Under the pieces are notes generated by a model. The model saw only the letters and a list, made by a program, of their open reading frames with translations, did no database searches and was not told the origin of the DNA. Shown here piece by piece: positions 12,302-24,696 of a stretch of DNA of 64,000 nt. A program made the position numbers and the translations under genes. Source of the DNA: Rhizophagus irregularis (taxonomy: Eukaryota > Glomeromycota > Glomeromycetes > Glomerales > Glomeraceae); contig NC_089429.1 of assembly GCF_026210795.1 (NCBI RefSeq), forward strand, positions 3,410,001 to 3,474,000, written 5' to 3'. Numbering within the stretch: the first letter of the stretch is position 1; every line of letters starts with the position of its first letter.

Positions 12302-13528
12302 GTCCGGAGCGTAGCGAAGGACTATTTATTGTACGGAACTAGATAAATTTGTAGTACCGGTTTAACCCATGTAATTTTTCCTTCCTTCCACCTACGTCAT
12401 TACCACAATTTCCTTTTTGAAACATAATGCCCCTGCTTATTTCCCTTTATACTTTTTATTTTTAGTAACATTGTATGCAATGTCCTTGATTACTTGATAA
12501 AGCAAAATGTATCATATTCATTATATAAAAAAAAAAAGACCCCGTATTTTAAAAAAATTTTGTCACGTCGCGTTACTCCGCGTATCACATCTGATAAGAT
12601 CAATAATCAAACAAATAAGTCACATGAAAAAAAAAAGTACTTTCCTATTTCCTTCGTCTTACCCTTCCCCTTACTTCTCTCACTTTTTCTGGTGTTTAGT
12701 TTCCTTGAGCGTGATATTTCAGGTTTTCATTTTTTTTTTCTTTAATTTTTTTATCTTAATGACCGGTTTTTAACATTTTTTTCTTTTTTAGGCATTGTTT
12801 GTTAGCCCTTTGGATACATAGAAACTTGGTGAGAACATCTGCAAATGTATTTTTTCGAATTTATTTATTCTAACAAAGCATTGTTAACATTCAATTTTTC
12901 TCTTTTTTTAGATGGTTGATGTTTAAAACAAAATACTGAAAGTTACCAGCAGCGCCAAGGAAAAATGGTTTTTTATGAATAAATTTTGGTGTAAACTTGG
13001 CCCTTTCAGACTTTTTTTTTTATTTTTCTTTTAATGAAATGTTACTAATAGTTCTTTTCTTTTTTTCTTTTGTAGGTGATTCTTTGAGTCTCTTGGACAT
13101 ATATTTTGGTAAGTGAAGTATTCTTTTTACTTAAATCAATTCTTTTAGCGAAATGTTTGCTAATATTTCATCTTCACTTTTTTTAGAGTCATCTGGACGC
13201 GTTAGATTTAGGTAAGATATTTTTTTTACTTTGTTATTTGTTTTAACAAAATAACGAAACTTTTACTAGTAACATTTTGTTTTATTACTTTTTTTTAGAC
13301 AGTTTCTTCAAATATCTATGGACATGAATTTCGGTAAGGTTGGAAATCCGGTTCTCCATAGATGCATTACGGTATGTGTTTAAATATTTTTTTTTTGTCT
13401 TTTTTTTTATTTTTAACAAAATGTAACGTCTGCTAATATTTTGTTTGTTTCTTTAGTTGCAGATTTTAGGCAGCTTTTGGGTGACGAAACGACTTATTGC
13501 TCCGGACTTACAACGGTTCCTGTTTCCC
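12302..13528 (+). mobile_element. Insertion in LINE B carrying a microexon-like array
   Basis: The LINE reading is continuous from before 12302 to after 13528 when compared with copy E, so about 1.2 kb is inserted. GTCCGGAGC occurs near the left edge and in inverted form near 13498-13507. No clean target duplication was resolved. From about 12780 to 13460 there are repeated short units between TTTTTTAG and GGTAAG/GGTGAG, of the same family as 37040-37660. 12380-12780 is AT- and pyrimidine-rich with nothing recognised. Confidence 0.6.
12780..13460 (+). repeat. Exon/intron-like tandem units, TTTGGAYATG family
   Basis: About five units. Each has a pyrimidine-rich tract ending in TAG, 30-37 bases resembling CTTTGGACATGAATTTCG, then GTAAGT or GTGAGA. 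GCTAATATT-like sequences precede the pyrimidine tract and could serve as branch points. No long ORF is present, and splicing of these units is inferred from sequence only. Confidence 0.55.
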
Positions 13529-14603
13529 TAGTAGTAGTAGGAGGAGAAGAAAGGCAAGATTCTAACTCATAAACTGAGAAGTCATTTGTAGGCGAAGGAG
13601 TAATATATCCATAGAGCAACTGATTATTAGAGTCAGGAATGGTGGTAGATTTTTGAATATCTTTATATCAATAGGGGATGTTACCAGGGGCGCGTTGTCC
13701 AACCAAATTATTATAATAAGCCTCCCAAGAGATTAAATGGATACCTTGTGGAGTTACAAGCTGAGATAAATAAAACAGCTGTCATTTACGTAGGATAGGA
13801 TAATAAGCTTTGAAAGCTTTGGGCGTCATGCATTCAAATAAAGAAATGTGACCATCAAGCAAAGATAGATTTGGGAGCTTCTACAGTTAAGTTTGAAGCA
13901 AATGAAAGGGAGTAGAATTCAAGAGAGCAATAGTGCATGCGATATAATCTTTCCTGAAAGAAAAAAGAGAAGATCATATAGACCAGTCCTTAATTAAAAG
14001 AAGAGAAATAGAAATCAAAAAAAAATATTGAAGTAAACGTATTCTATATATAAAAAGAGATTGCATAATAGAAGAAGAAGAATTAGCCATTAAAAATAAA
14101 TTAGTAATATGACATTGTCGTTGATGAGCGAACAAATTAATCAAGCCCAAAGCTTGAGATAAAAATAAAATAGGGTTGGGGAGAGAACGAGAAAAGTTAG
14201 CTTTTTGTTTAACAACAGAACGTATACTTTTTGTTATTAGGTGGCAATCGGACTCAGAGAGGTGAGTAACTTGCATCTGATATTCAAGCTTTGGTATAAG
14301 AATGGCATTATGTAAATACATGACTTGTTTGGCAGAGAGCTTTACAGGTCAAATAATCACAGCAAAGGAGTTACATTCACGTTTGAGTTGTTTCTTAACA
14401 AAATCATGGGAGCTGTTAATAGTGAACCAAACACCTAAAAAATGAAAAGAAGTCGTCATCGAAATTGGAGTAATAGTAATAGAAGGAACTCTATTAAGAA
14501 GGGATAACTCCAAATTAAAGGTAACAGAAGGAAGAGTAGAATTTGAAGATAAAGGAAGCGAATTGGTAATTAACACATATTTGTTTTAGTTGGCAAAGGT
14601 ATT

Positions 14604-15889
14604 TAAAGCTCCGCATGAGCCAGAGCCAGCTGCAAGAGCTGGCTCAAGCTTTTAATCTGTGCCATTGAGCTATTGGCGATTAAATTGGTTTAGATCGCAC
14701 CATGTAAACTGAAATGGCTCGAGCCGGTGATAGGCTCGGCTCAAAAAGCTCAAGCCAGTAATAGGCTCGGCTCAAAAAGCTCAAGCTGACTTGAGTTATC
14801 ATACAAAAAACGTTGCGAAAACGTTTTTTGTATAACATTATATTAAAAAAAACGTTTCGCAACGTTTTTTTTAATTCTTTAGTAAAAAACGTTGCGAAAA
14901 CGTTTTTTTTACTATATTATTTTAGAAAAAAATGTTTCGCAACATTTTTTTAAATTCTTTAGTAAAAAAACGTTGCGAAAACATTTTTTTTATCTAATAT
15001 TAGAAAAAAACGTTTCGCAACATTTTTCTAAATTCTTTAATAAAAAAACGTTGCGAAAATGTTTTTTTCACTATATTATATTAGAAAAAAATGTTTCGCA
15101 ACGTTTTTTTAAGTTCTTTAATAAAAAACGTTGCGAAAATGTTTTTTTCACTATATTATATTGGAAAAAACGTTTCGCAACGTTTTTTTAAGTTCTTTAA
15201 TAAAAAAATGTTGCGAAAACGTTTTTTCAGCTATATTATATTGGAAAAAACGTTTTGCAACGTTTTTTAAATTCTTTAGTAAAACGTTGTGAAAACGTTT
15301 TTCACTATATTATTTTAGAAAAAAACATTTTCGCAACGTTTTTTTAAATTCTTTAGTAAAAAAACGTTGCGAAAACATTTTTTTCACAATATTATATTAG
15401 AAAAAAACGTTTTGCAACGTTTTTTTAAGTTCTTTAATAAAAAAACGTTGTGAAAACATTTTTTTCACAATATTATATTAGAAAAAAACGTTTCGCAACA
15501 TTTTTTTAAGTTCTTTAATAAAAAAACGTTGCAAAAACATTTTTTTCACAATATTATATTAGAAAAAAACGTTTCGCAACATTTTTTTAAGTTCTTTAAT
15601 AAAAAAATGTTGCGAAAACGTTTTTTTCACAATATTATTTTAGAACAAAACGTTTCACAACGTTTTTTTTAATTCTTTAATAAAAAAATGTTGCGAAACG
15701 TTTTTCTGAAGATAAAGCTCGAGCGAAGCTTGAACTCGAGGCCATGAAAACTCGCGGTTCGCTCGGCGTTCACTTTAGCAGGCCTAAAATTTTTATGGCT
15801 CGGCTTATTCTGACTTAGGCCAGAATTTTTTTTTCGAGCTGAGGCTGAGCCCAGGTATCGGCGTCGGCTCGCCCACGTACGGAGCTTTA
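14604..15889. mobile_element. hAT-like non-autonomous element, 1286 bp, with inner minisatellite
   Basis: The inverted ends are TAAAGCTCCG and its complement. The flanks AAGGTATT and GAGGTATT match in 7 of 8 positions, as expected for a slightly aged 8-bp duplication. Both ends are GC-richer and full of GAGCC/GGCTC motifs, unlike the AT-rich neighbourhood. The centre is an array of about eleven units. Confidence 0.8.
14810..15705. repeat. Palindromic minisatellite, unit about 80 bp, about 11 copies
   Basis: Each unit contains AACGTTGCGAAAACG and, inverted, CGTTTCGCAACGTT, separated by a short AT stretch and joined by TTCTTTARTAAAA. Each unit can fold as a hairpin. An ORF across part of the array (14892-15191) is a by-product of the repeat. 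Confidence 0.9.
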
Positions 15890-16471
15890 GAGGTATTATT
15901 AATCTGATAATATTCTTCTGTAATGGATAACATAGATTCCATGCTGGCTTTTGATGAGGAGACAAGAGTAAAGTCATCTATAAATACTAGATTATTAATC
16001 CGCAAATCAGGGGAAGAGTCTTGAAATACAGTTAAAGAGGGTGTAAAAAGAACATAAGGGTCTATCATTTTGTTCTTCAAAACAGTAAGTAAAGGATCAA
16101 TATAAATAATCCATAAAAGAGAAGAAATAACTTCATTTTGATCAATACCAATGCGAACCCTATAAGCAGGAGTAGATCCATGAGCAATGAAAATGCTATT
16201 ACACTAGTCAAAAACCAGGCAAACGTGGCATAGTAGCCTTTATCTTTATTAAATTTATTCGAACTTTGACAATTTACAAAAATAAAAAGAAAGATATAAA
16301 AATAAAACTAACTAAAAACAAAGCTATATAGTCTCCTAAGAAAAAATAAAGTAAAATATTAATCTAAAAAGAAAAATCGCATTACACTAAATTTCCCCAG
16401 ATCTTCCCCCTTGATATATTCCAACCAAAGTAGAAGCAACTATGCTAACAAAATAACGAATAGCGCGCCCA

Positions 16472-19400
16472 CTATAAAAATCGACACTCCATCCTGCAAA
16501 AGCTGTTATTAAGTAGCACCGTTAGATGACCCATAAAACCCGAAAAGTGATTAAACCAAGGCAAACCATATTTCATCGAGTTCTTCAACCAATCGGTTCC
16601 GGAGTCACGTGAATCGTGTAGGGTCGGAGGTGGTAAAGATGAGTAAGGTATGTACGTCGACAATGGCAGATTGGATGGCTTCAGAGTAGTTTTCAACTTA
16701 TAGGTAATATGCATCGCGTTTTCCCATCTACTTTTCTCATAAGAACGCGGATTCCAGATTCGTCTTCTGAATTTCTGGACAAAATTGTTATGAATAGCAG
16801 CGATGACTTTAATCGCAGAAGTTCTTGGAATGGATAAATCAACAAATAAGTCGATGAAGAGTTTGGGTAAGCAACCACGGATAAGGGCGAAGGAGGACCA
16901 ATTTGTAGAAAAAAAGGACCAGCATGAAAGAGAAGTAAGTTTAGCTATAAATGGAGTAGGATCAATATCAGCCAAATTGCTCGCTTTCAGAAGTTTGGAA
17001 ATCAAATGATTTTGATAAGATTGGAGAATTTGTTGCATAGGTAGACGTCGCTTTTTGCACATAAAAAGGTGCATCAGGTCTTCCATGCGGTCGATACAAG
17101 AACGGCAAGTTAATTCGTCCATGTATAAGTCTGGTCGGGTCCGTTTAAGCTTTTCCAGTGTAGGCAAATCATCCAAGAAAAGTTTGAATTTAAAGGTTAG
17201 GTGTCTTGAAGCGTGCTCAGGAGTAAAGGATGCATCATGAGAGGGCTTAAAATTTAAAGTGAACCAAGTAAGTTCCCAGTCAACAATATAATCTATATTA
17301 GTTGATAATAAAGAAATAAAGTGAAATCGCGTTAAGTTTAACAAATCGCGCATTAACTGCGTTTGATAATATTGTTTTAGAAGGTGTCACGGATTAAATT
17401 CACAAACAACATCATTGTCATAAATTAAGACAAAATCATGGGCAGAGGCCAGGTCCATTCCAGAGATCAAAATACTGGATGACGCGGTATGAGCAGTATT
17501 GGCCAAGGAGTCAGCAAAATCATTCAAGTAATTGCCAGAATGAGCTTTAACTTTGACGGGAAGGACAGTCAAATTTTTTGAGAGGATGGTTCGTTCGATA
17601 ATAGCCCAAAGTTCAAAATTTGTAGTTTTATAGTACAAACGACTATTTGAGTAGATAGAGGAAAAACAACTTCGAAGACCATCAATGGCAGTTTGCGAGT
17701 CAGTATAAATAGTAACTTCAGAGTCGCGTGGAGAAATAGTTAAAACTGCATAAATAGCAGCAGCCTCAGCTCGAGAAGAAGAGGGATTATCTCGTATGAG
17801 GCCGTGAGCATAAGTGGCGATAGAGTTAGGAAAACCTGCATCAGGGACTATTTGCATCCAAGACCAGCCCATAGAGACATCGGGAGTGCCTAAATTGATA
17901 AGAGACCCATCAGTGAAAAAGGTATAGCGCGAATCCAAGGAAACGACCAGCGGGGAATTTGCAAAGACAGCAGCAGCCGAGGATTCAATAGTGACAGGAG
18001 TATTAGGGGCTATAGCGGTATCTGCAGAAGAAGAATCGGAATCAAAATCCAATCTACTATAATAATGACAGACACCATCTTCTATATCAGCCCAGGTAAA
18101 AGGTGAAGTCACTTCAGAGGTAGTTCGTCTAATTCGTTCATTGGTAGTGGGCAAAATAAGCGAATGTTGTAAAGGGACCGTAGGCGTACAAAGGGTTAAA
18201 TCAGCATTCCGTTTTTTGGAAGGAGGCAAAGGAGTATGAGCAGCGCAACCAGGGCAAGGAGAAAGTCTAATAAGATCACCAGGCGAAGATTCACAATCAG
18301 GAGAAATCCAGTGAACAATAGAACAAGTACCACGACTTGCTTGGACTAAAAGTTGTTTGCCAAAAATGGGAGAACCATAATCGTCCAATGTGACAATCCA
18401 ATTTTTTGTAGTAGGAGGAGAAGATAAACAAGGAGTCAAATCATAAAAGGAAGAGTCAATCGTAGGCGTAAAATTAAACTGATCCATCAAACGATTATTG
18501 GAGTCAGGAATAGTGGTAGCATGTTGAATATCTTTGTACCAATAAGGGATACGGCCAGGGCCACGTCGTCCAACCAAATTGTCATAGTAAGCCTTCCAGG
18601 AAATTAAATGAGTTCCTTGGGGAGTAACAAGCTGAGATAAATAAAACAGTTGTCGTTTACGCAGGATGGGAAAATAGGCTTTAAAGTTTAAAGGCTTTAG
18701 GCGTCATGCATTCAAATAAAGGAACGCGTCCATCTATCAAGGACAAATTTGGAAGCTTCGATAATTGAGTGTGAAGCAACCGAAAAGGAGTAGAAGACAA
18801 GAGAGCAATAGTGCATGCGATATAATCTTTCTTGAAAGAAAATAGAGAAGACCATATAGACCAATCTTTAATTAAAAGGGGAGAAATAGGAATCAAAAAA
18901 TTATATTGAATTAAACTCAATCTATAAATAAAAAGAGATTGAATAAAAACAGAAGAAGAATTAGCCATTAAAAATAAATTAGTAATATGACATTGTCGTT
19001 GATGAGCAAACAAATTAATCAAGCCCAAGGCATGAGACAAAAATAAAATGGAATTAGGTAAAGAACGAGAAAAGTTTGCTTTATGCTTTACAACAGATCG
19101 TATACTTCTCGTTATTAGGTGACAATCAGATTCAGATAAGTGAGTAACTTGCATCCGGTATTCAAGTTTCGGTATAAGGACGGCATTATGTAAATACACA
19201 ACTTGTTTGGAAGAGAGCTTTGCAGGGCGAATAGTCGCTGCGAATAAGCAGCATTCACGTTTGAGTTGCTTTTTGACAAAATCCCGGGAACTTTTAATGT
19301 TGAACCAGACACCTAAAAAACGAAAAGAAGTTGTCATGGAAATTGGGGTAATAATAATGGAAGGAACACTATTTAAAGAGGATAAATCCAAATTAAAAGT

Positions 19401-22106
19401 AATAGGGGATATAACAGAATTCGAAGTCAAGGGCAACGAATTAGTAATTAACACATATTTGTTATGATTAGCGGAAGTGTTATTGATCTGATAAAATTCT
19501 TCAGTAATGGATAACATAAATTCCATGCCAGCTTTTGACGAGGAAATAAGAGTAGAGTCATCCATAAATGCTAAATTATTAATCTTCAAATCAAGAGAAG
19601 GACTTGGAGAATCAATTAAAGACGGTGTAGAAAGAACATAAGGGTCCATCATCTCATTCTTCAGAATAGTAAGTAAGGGATCAATATAAATGACCCATAA
19701 GAGAGGAGAAATAACTTCGCCTTGGTCAATGCCAATGCGAACCCTATAAGCAGGCGTAGATCCATGAGCAGTGAAAACGCGATTAGTGCGTTTCATAAAA
19801 AGTGAAAGGATGAACTTAACAGCGGAGGCTGGAAGACGTATACGTTCTAAAGCGAAACGTAACATCGTTAGATCAACTGAATCAAAAGCTTTAGAAATGT
19901 CTTGGGAAAGAATCCAAAGTGGGTTTTTGTTGACATCAGCATCATGGATAATAGATTCTAGAGTAATAATAGGGTCACGGCAAGAACCTCCAGGAAGACC
20001 AGCGAAGTTACCACCTTTAAGGACATGATGTGAAGCCATAATGGTAGAAAGGCGATTATAAAAAAGTTTGACAAGAGATTTCCTAATCACTTCAAGTAGA
20101 GTAATAGGGCGAGTATTTTTTAATTGACACTTCCATTCGTGAGGTTTGGGGATGGGAAAAACCATTGCTTGTCGCCATAAGTTAGGAATATCAGCTTTGG
20201 AAAGGCATGCTTGAATCAAAATGAGGAGTAAAGCTGAGGTACGAGATCCGAGATGTTTGAGCATTTCATAGGTAATCATGGAAGGACCAGAGGCTTTACC
20301 GTTAGGAGTAGAAGAAACGGTGGATAACCATTCATCAAGGGTAGGGGGATTCATTAAAGAATCATAGATGGAGGAGGACACATCATCCATAGGTTGATAG
20401 GCAGAAGACCATCTATCAGGTAGTGCATCAATAGATACAGGAGGAGTGGACTTTATAGGTACAAAGTTTTGGAAATGGTTAACAACAGCGTCATCTATGT
20501 CCTTAGGAGCAGTTAACAACTGAGGTTGAGAAGGATGGTCGATGAAGATACGGTCCAAAGTGATACGGCGACAGGTGCGAGAAAGCGCTGAATCAATAAA
20601 GGAGGAAAGGTCAGTTTCAAAATTATTATTCCTATCGTCCAAGTGAGCACGGATGGAGGAGTCTTGGAATTCTTTTTCTTGAAGTAAATGAAATCCCCGT
20701 AAGGATTTTGAAATATTGGATAAATCATCAAGAAGTGACTTGAAATTATCTTGTCGACATGATGAAAGAGAAAAGGGCAGAGTAGGAATGAAAGTAAAAA
20801 CTTTCTTATATAATTGAAGAATGTTTTGAAGTCGATGCAAATGTATAGACCACTTATGTTCATGAGCAGTAGAATAAGTTAAAGGATATTTGCGCAATAG
20901 ACGTATCGAATGCATTAGGCGATTTAAAAACCGATAATTTTGAGTTAAAATTTCCAGATCTTTAGGAACCTTAGGAGTATAATTATTGCCAACAGTAGAA
21001 GAAGGTAAAGTAACGTTGGCGGATTTAAGGATTCGCGATTGAAGATATTCGCACATCTGATTGATATGCCAGGAGGAAAAGGTTGATGGTGAAACATCAC
21101 ATAAGGCATCAGCTTTGTCAGCAAATTCTGTCCATTGAGTATCAGTTACAGAATCAAATTTGAAAACGCGACGGGTTTGGCGCTTAAATTGACGAGCGCG
21201 AGCCAATTTGGTAGAGGCAAAAAGTAAAGACATATCATAATATGTGATGACAGGGTTGTGATCAGATGTGCAGACGTCTTGAGCATTAAAAATACAGGCA
21301 GTAAGAGCAAATCCTTTGAGAAGAGGGCAGGACCATACATAATCAACACGAGTAATGTGGTCATTGCGTTGAAAGGTACCTAAAGAGTCGGAAAGATTAA
21401 TGGGTGTAAAATCTTTATAACCATGAGAAAGGAGATGAAAAAGTAATCGGTGTATATGTTTTGAAGCAATTTGAGGTTGATTAAAATAAATAGGATAATA
21501 TTTATCTAAATGCATATTAAAATCGCCACAAACAGCATGATAAAAACCAGCTTGTTTAGTAAGGATAAGTTGTTGAATAAGCAAATCAATAGTGTCAGTG
21601 CGCAGAACACTTTCAGCAGGGGGAGGGATATAAATAACAAATATACGCAATTTAACATTGCCTTTGAAATATAAATCAACAGAAAGCAGTCGTGAAGAAT
21701 GAGATTTAAAGTCTTGTACATGTGATGCAAGAGAATTTTCTATAAATAGGGAAACACCACCAGAAGAAAGAATTTGTATAGAAGTATCCAAATTCGAAGA
21801 AAACACAGTATAATTAGAAAGTCGTTTGGATAAAAACTTCATTTGTTTAGGGTGGATATGAGTATCAACAATACCGCCAAAGGAAATATGTTTTAGAGAA
21901 AAGAAGGTAGAAATCTCTTCTAATTTAGTCTGACCATGCATTTTAAGGCCATTGACATTAAAAGAGGAAATATTAAATGAATTGGGGATAGGAGAAGTGT
22001 TACTAGGAGAAGAAAATAATGATTCATGTGAAAAAAGTTCAGTAACATTATCGGGGTTGGGAGGGTTTCGTACAAAGGTGTCATAATTAAAATTATTGTC
22101 CGACAT
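16472..22106 (-). pseudogene. LINE ORF2 (copy E): endonuclease, reverse transcriptase, RNase H
   Basis: Encodes the retroelement enzyme that nicks DNA and copies RNA at the target. It starts at ATG 22104-22106. The N-terminal AP-endonuclease domain spans about residues 40-290 (SSFNVNG, GDFNMH, SDHNPV). The RT lies around residues 610-900 with QDISKAFDSVD, IDQGEVISP and an FMDD catalytic motif in place of the usual Y/FADD. RNase H follows (FFTDGS, SRAEAAA, IYTDSQTAID, KAHSGNYLNDFAD). A C-terminal CCHC-like motif CRSCIDRMEDLMHLFMC is near 17100. The whole would be about 1870 residues. Damage: an 8-bp insertion near 18683 (AACTTTAA, absent in copies B and C) shifts the frame, and TGA at 17387-17389 replaces CGA of copy D. 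It is the least damaged LINE copy here. The 3' end has no poly(A) and finishes at CACTAGTC. Confidence 0.9.
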
Positions 22107-22488
22107 TAAAACACAATGATAAAAACAGTCGGGGAGATAAGATTTGAAGAAGAAAATTAAATAGAAGAAGCTGAATCAGCTTGTTCTGGGGGGCACCACC
22201 AATGGAGCTAATGAATTGTTTGATATGACCAGTAAGTTGGTCCAATTTACTTTCAATAACGACTCTACTATTTTTGAGATCATTAATTTCTTCTTGCGTG
22301 GAGGAGATAGGGGTAAAAGGAGGAGCATTTGGAGAAAGGTGAGAAGAAGGAAGTGATGTGTCAGGGAATAATAGTGAATGTAGGCGAAGGTCGCGTTAAA
22401 ATGCTTTTGGGGGGCAGTGAAGATTTAGCGGAAGACTGAATATTAAGCGGAACATGAGTTACAGGGGCATCTTTGCATGAGGTCCGGT
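22107..22488 (-). other. ORF1-ORF2 junction of LINE E, relic coding
   Basis: No intact frame, but translated pieces such as SSTQEEINDLKNSRVVIE and DAPVTHVPLNIQ are conserved in LINE copy B (30383-30871). ORF1 therefore probably once extended through here with a short helical C-terminus, and a TGA at the recorded ORF1 end (22489) plus frameshifts broke it. Confidence 0.5.
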
Positions 22489-24279
22489 TCAGGTTCGTTG
22501 GGCGCAGGGAAGTGGATCGAGGCCAAGGTGTGATTCAATACGAGTCATCCGTTGGTCAGCAAGTTCAAGAGCGGAGATGCGTTTGTGAAAGTTGGCAACT
22601 TCACATTGTAATTCTCGCAAAAGGTTTAAAATGTTATTAGCATCATCAGGAGATAATGCAGAGTTAGGAGTTTGTCGGGGTAAAGGACGTGCTGTAGAAC
22701 GAGAGGAGGAAGAAAAGGAGACCGATCGTTCTTTGCTATTATGGCGGGCACGTTGAGAGGTATTGGGAGGGGGTTTGTTATGATTATTAGCATTATTAGT
22801 GCGGTCGTGGGAAACGTTATTGGCTCGTCCAGAATTGGAAACAGATCGATCTTTAGATTTGGAGCGAGATCGAGAGCGAGAACGTGCATTGGCAGTATTA
22901 GAATTGGAGCGATGAGGTTGATTAACATTAAATCGTTCTTTGAGTTTTGCAACGGGGTCGCGAGTGCGACTTCTACCTCTGGTTTGTTTGAGTGGGCAAA
23001 AATTTGGAGCACAACCTAATTTGCCACATCTGCGACAAAGTTTGTTAGTATTATCTGGGGAGGACCAGAAAAGCACTTTGCCTTGGAAGCTGACAGTCTG
23101 TTCCATAGCAGCATCCATGGTTTCTTGGGAATTGAAGGTGACATAAGCCCATCTTTTGGGCTTGTAAGAGTTTAGAGAAAGCGGCACATTGACAGCTTTA
23201 GCGCCGAAAGTACAGTAAGGGGAAGCCAAATTGATATCCTTAACATTGGGGGGAAGTTGGGTGAGGGTGGCAACGTATTGACGGCGCGCAGCCTTTTGAT
23301 CCACAGTATAAGAACATGGAGTAATTCTGAGGCAGGTGGAGAAACAGTACACAGCCTATTGGTCGGTAAAACGAGCAATAAAATCGGCGTGATCATAAAC
23401 AATGCGGGCTTGCTGAACTTTGGCATTAGGCCTGGAGAAAAGGCGGCAAGAGGTGATATTACCAAATTTCTTAAAATAAGCCATGAGGTTGTCTTTTTTA
23501 ATGAAGAAAGGGATATCGGTAACTTGGATAGCCCGGAGATCTTCATTGGATCGGAGTTGGCGAGGGTCATGTGCATAAAAGATTAAGTCAGGGAACTCGG
23601 GATGGGTGGAACCAACGCACAAATCGCGTGCTTCAGCTGTATGGAAGTGGATAACGAGGCGTTTGGCTTCACCAGAGCCAGTCATACGTGCTTTTCCAGT
23701 GAACGACTCGTAAGTTTCTAAAAAAAGGTTATTAACAGCCTCAATAAGGGCTTTGTTGGTAGGGAAATTCTTAAGAGATTCAGGGGCAGCATTCGGTGCA
23801 GCCGCAGCCTGAAAATCTTCTCTGGTTATGGCGAGGGTCACCACTGGATCTGGAGTATGATCGTCATCTGGAGCACCATTGGTATCCAAATTGGGTGACG
23901 CGTTAGGGGGTTGTTGCAAGTCTTTGTTTAAAGGTGCATGCATAGACGCGTCCACATTTCCAGAAGACGCGACGTGACTGGGCGCAGTTGGCGCAGCAGA
24001 TTTTTTCGGGGAGGAGGTCGAAGTATTTTCGCCAGAGATATTTTGTTGAGGAGAAGAGGAAAGTCCATCTACTCCAACGTCAGCCGTCTGGACATCGGCA
24101 ACGTAGTCTTCTTCCATAGAATTTTCGGTAATCATACGATTACGTTTCTGCTGGACAGTGTTTTCACCATCAGAGCTTGAGTTATCGGAGTTATTATTAT
24201 TTTTTCGTTCTTGACGGGAAGCTTTCCTACTATTAGGGTTATGACTTCCACGGCCTCTCTTGGCATAGTTACCAGACAT
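22489..24279 (-). pseudogene. LINE ORF1 (copy E): RRM-like and zinc-knuckle nucleic-acid-binding protein
   Basis: ORF1 proteins of LINEs bind the element RNA. The start is ATG 24277-24279. Residues 1-150 are low-complexity and acidic. An RRM-like fold follows (IQVTDIPFFIKKDNLMAYF, KFGNITSCRLF), then a zinc knuckle CRRCGKLGCAPNFC, an RS-rich stretch (SRSRSRSKSKDRS) and a C-terminal helix (LLRELQCEVANFHKRISALE). One in-frame TAG at 23356-23358 splits an otherwise open frame of about 597 codons. It lies directly upstream of ORF2 in the same orientation. Confidence 0.82.
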
Positions 24280-24410
24280 AGTAGAGGGCTTTGAGTTGAG
24301 AATATATAAAATATAAAATTTTATTAGTAGTTTGTATTATTTTTTAAAAATAATAAAAAATATTTTTCGTCGAAAATTTCGTTTTTGAAAAATTCAGGAG
24401 AGAGTTACTA
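24280..24410 (-). other. 5' leader of LINE copy E
   Basis: AT-rich leader upstream of the ORF1 start. It abuts the palindromic MITE, so the true 5' end of the LINE may be missing. No promoter could be assigned. Confidence 0.4.
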
Positions 24411-24696
24411 CTGCATCATCAAAACCAATATAGTACAGTATACAGATATGTATTCGATATGTGTAGTATTAATGCAGAAAATCAGGTACCCGATATGTGT
24501 AAGATATGTGTAAATATATATATCGTTTACATATCGTATACATATCATATACATATCGGTACCCGATATGTATATGATATATATATTTACATATATCTTA
24601 CACATATCGGGTACCTGATTTTCTGCATTAATACTACACATATCGGGTACATATCTGATACATATCTGCTACCCGATATATTGGTTTTTGACCAGT
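24411..24696. mobile_element. Palindromic MITE with CACTGGTC-like right end
   Basis: The right end read inward is ACTGGTCAAAAACCAATATA; the left end is a diverged ACTGCATCATCAAAACC. The centre is a near-perfect palindrome of GTACCCGATATGTGTA and TACACATATCGGGTAC arms. It is related to the MITE at 7042-7320. It marks the junction where LINE E (minus) and LINE D (plus) meet head to head. Confidence 0.7.

Larger units (their letters stand above)
10108..16201 (-). pseudogene. LINE copy B, 3' half (with insertions)
   Basis: The copy begins at its 3' terminus CACTGGTCAAAAAC (10108). It contains decayed C-terminal zinc region, RNase H (near 11228-12058), connector and RT C-terminal sequence (13974-14576), and the end of the RT near 16080. 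Insertions at about 12302-13528 and 14604-15889 interrupt it. At 16201 it is cut by the 10.2 kb composite element, and it resumes at 26406 in the same orientation. Fragments correspond one-to-one with copy E but carry many stops and frameshifts. Confidence 0.82.

Noticed and set aside
14892-15191. 99-residue plus-strand ORF with repeats of FFxxILEKNVSQ
   Set aside because: It is the translation of the palindromic minisatellite and has no other support.
22741-23146. Plus-strand ORFs opposite LINE ORF1
   Set aside because: Shadows of the minus-strand frame, which has the zinc knuckle and RS region.
24411-24696. Palindrome as a possible terminator or replication origin
   Set aside because: The right end has the MITE terminus motif and the interior matches a MITE with clean duplication at 7042-7320.
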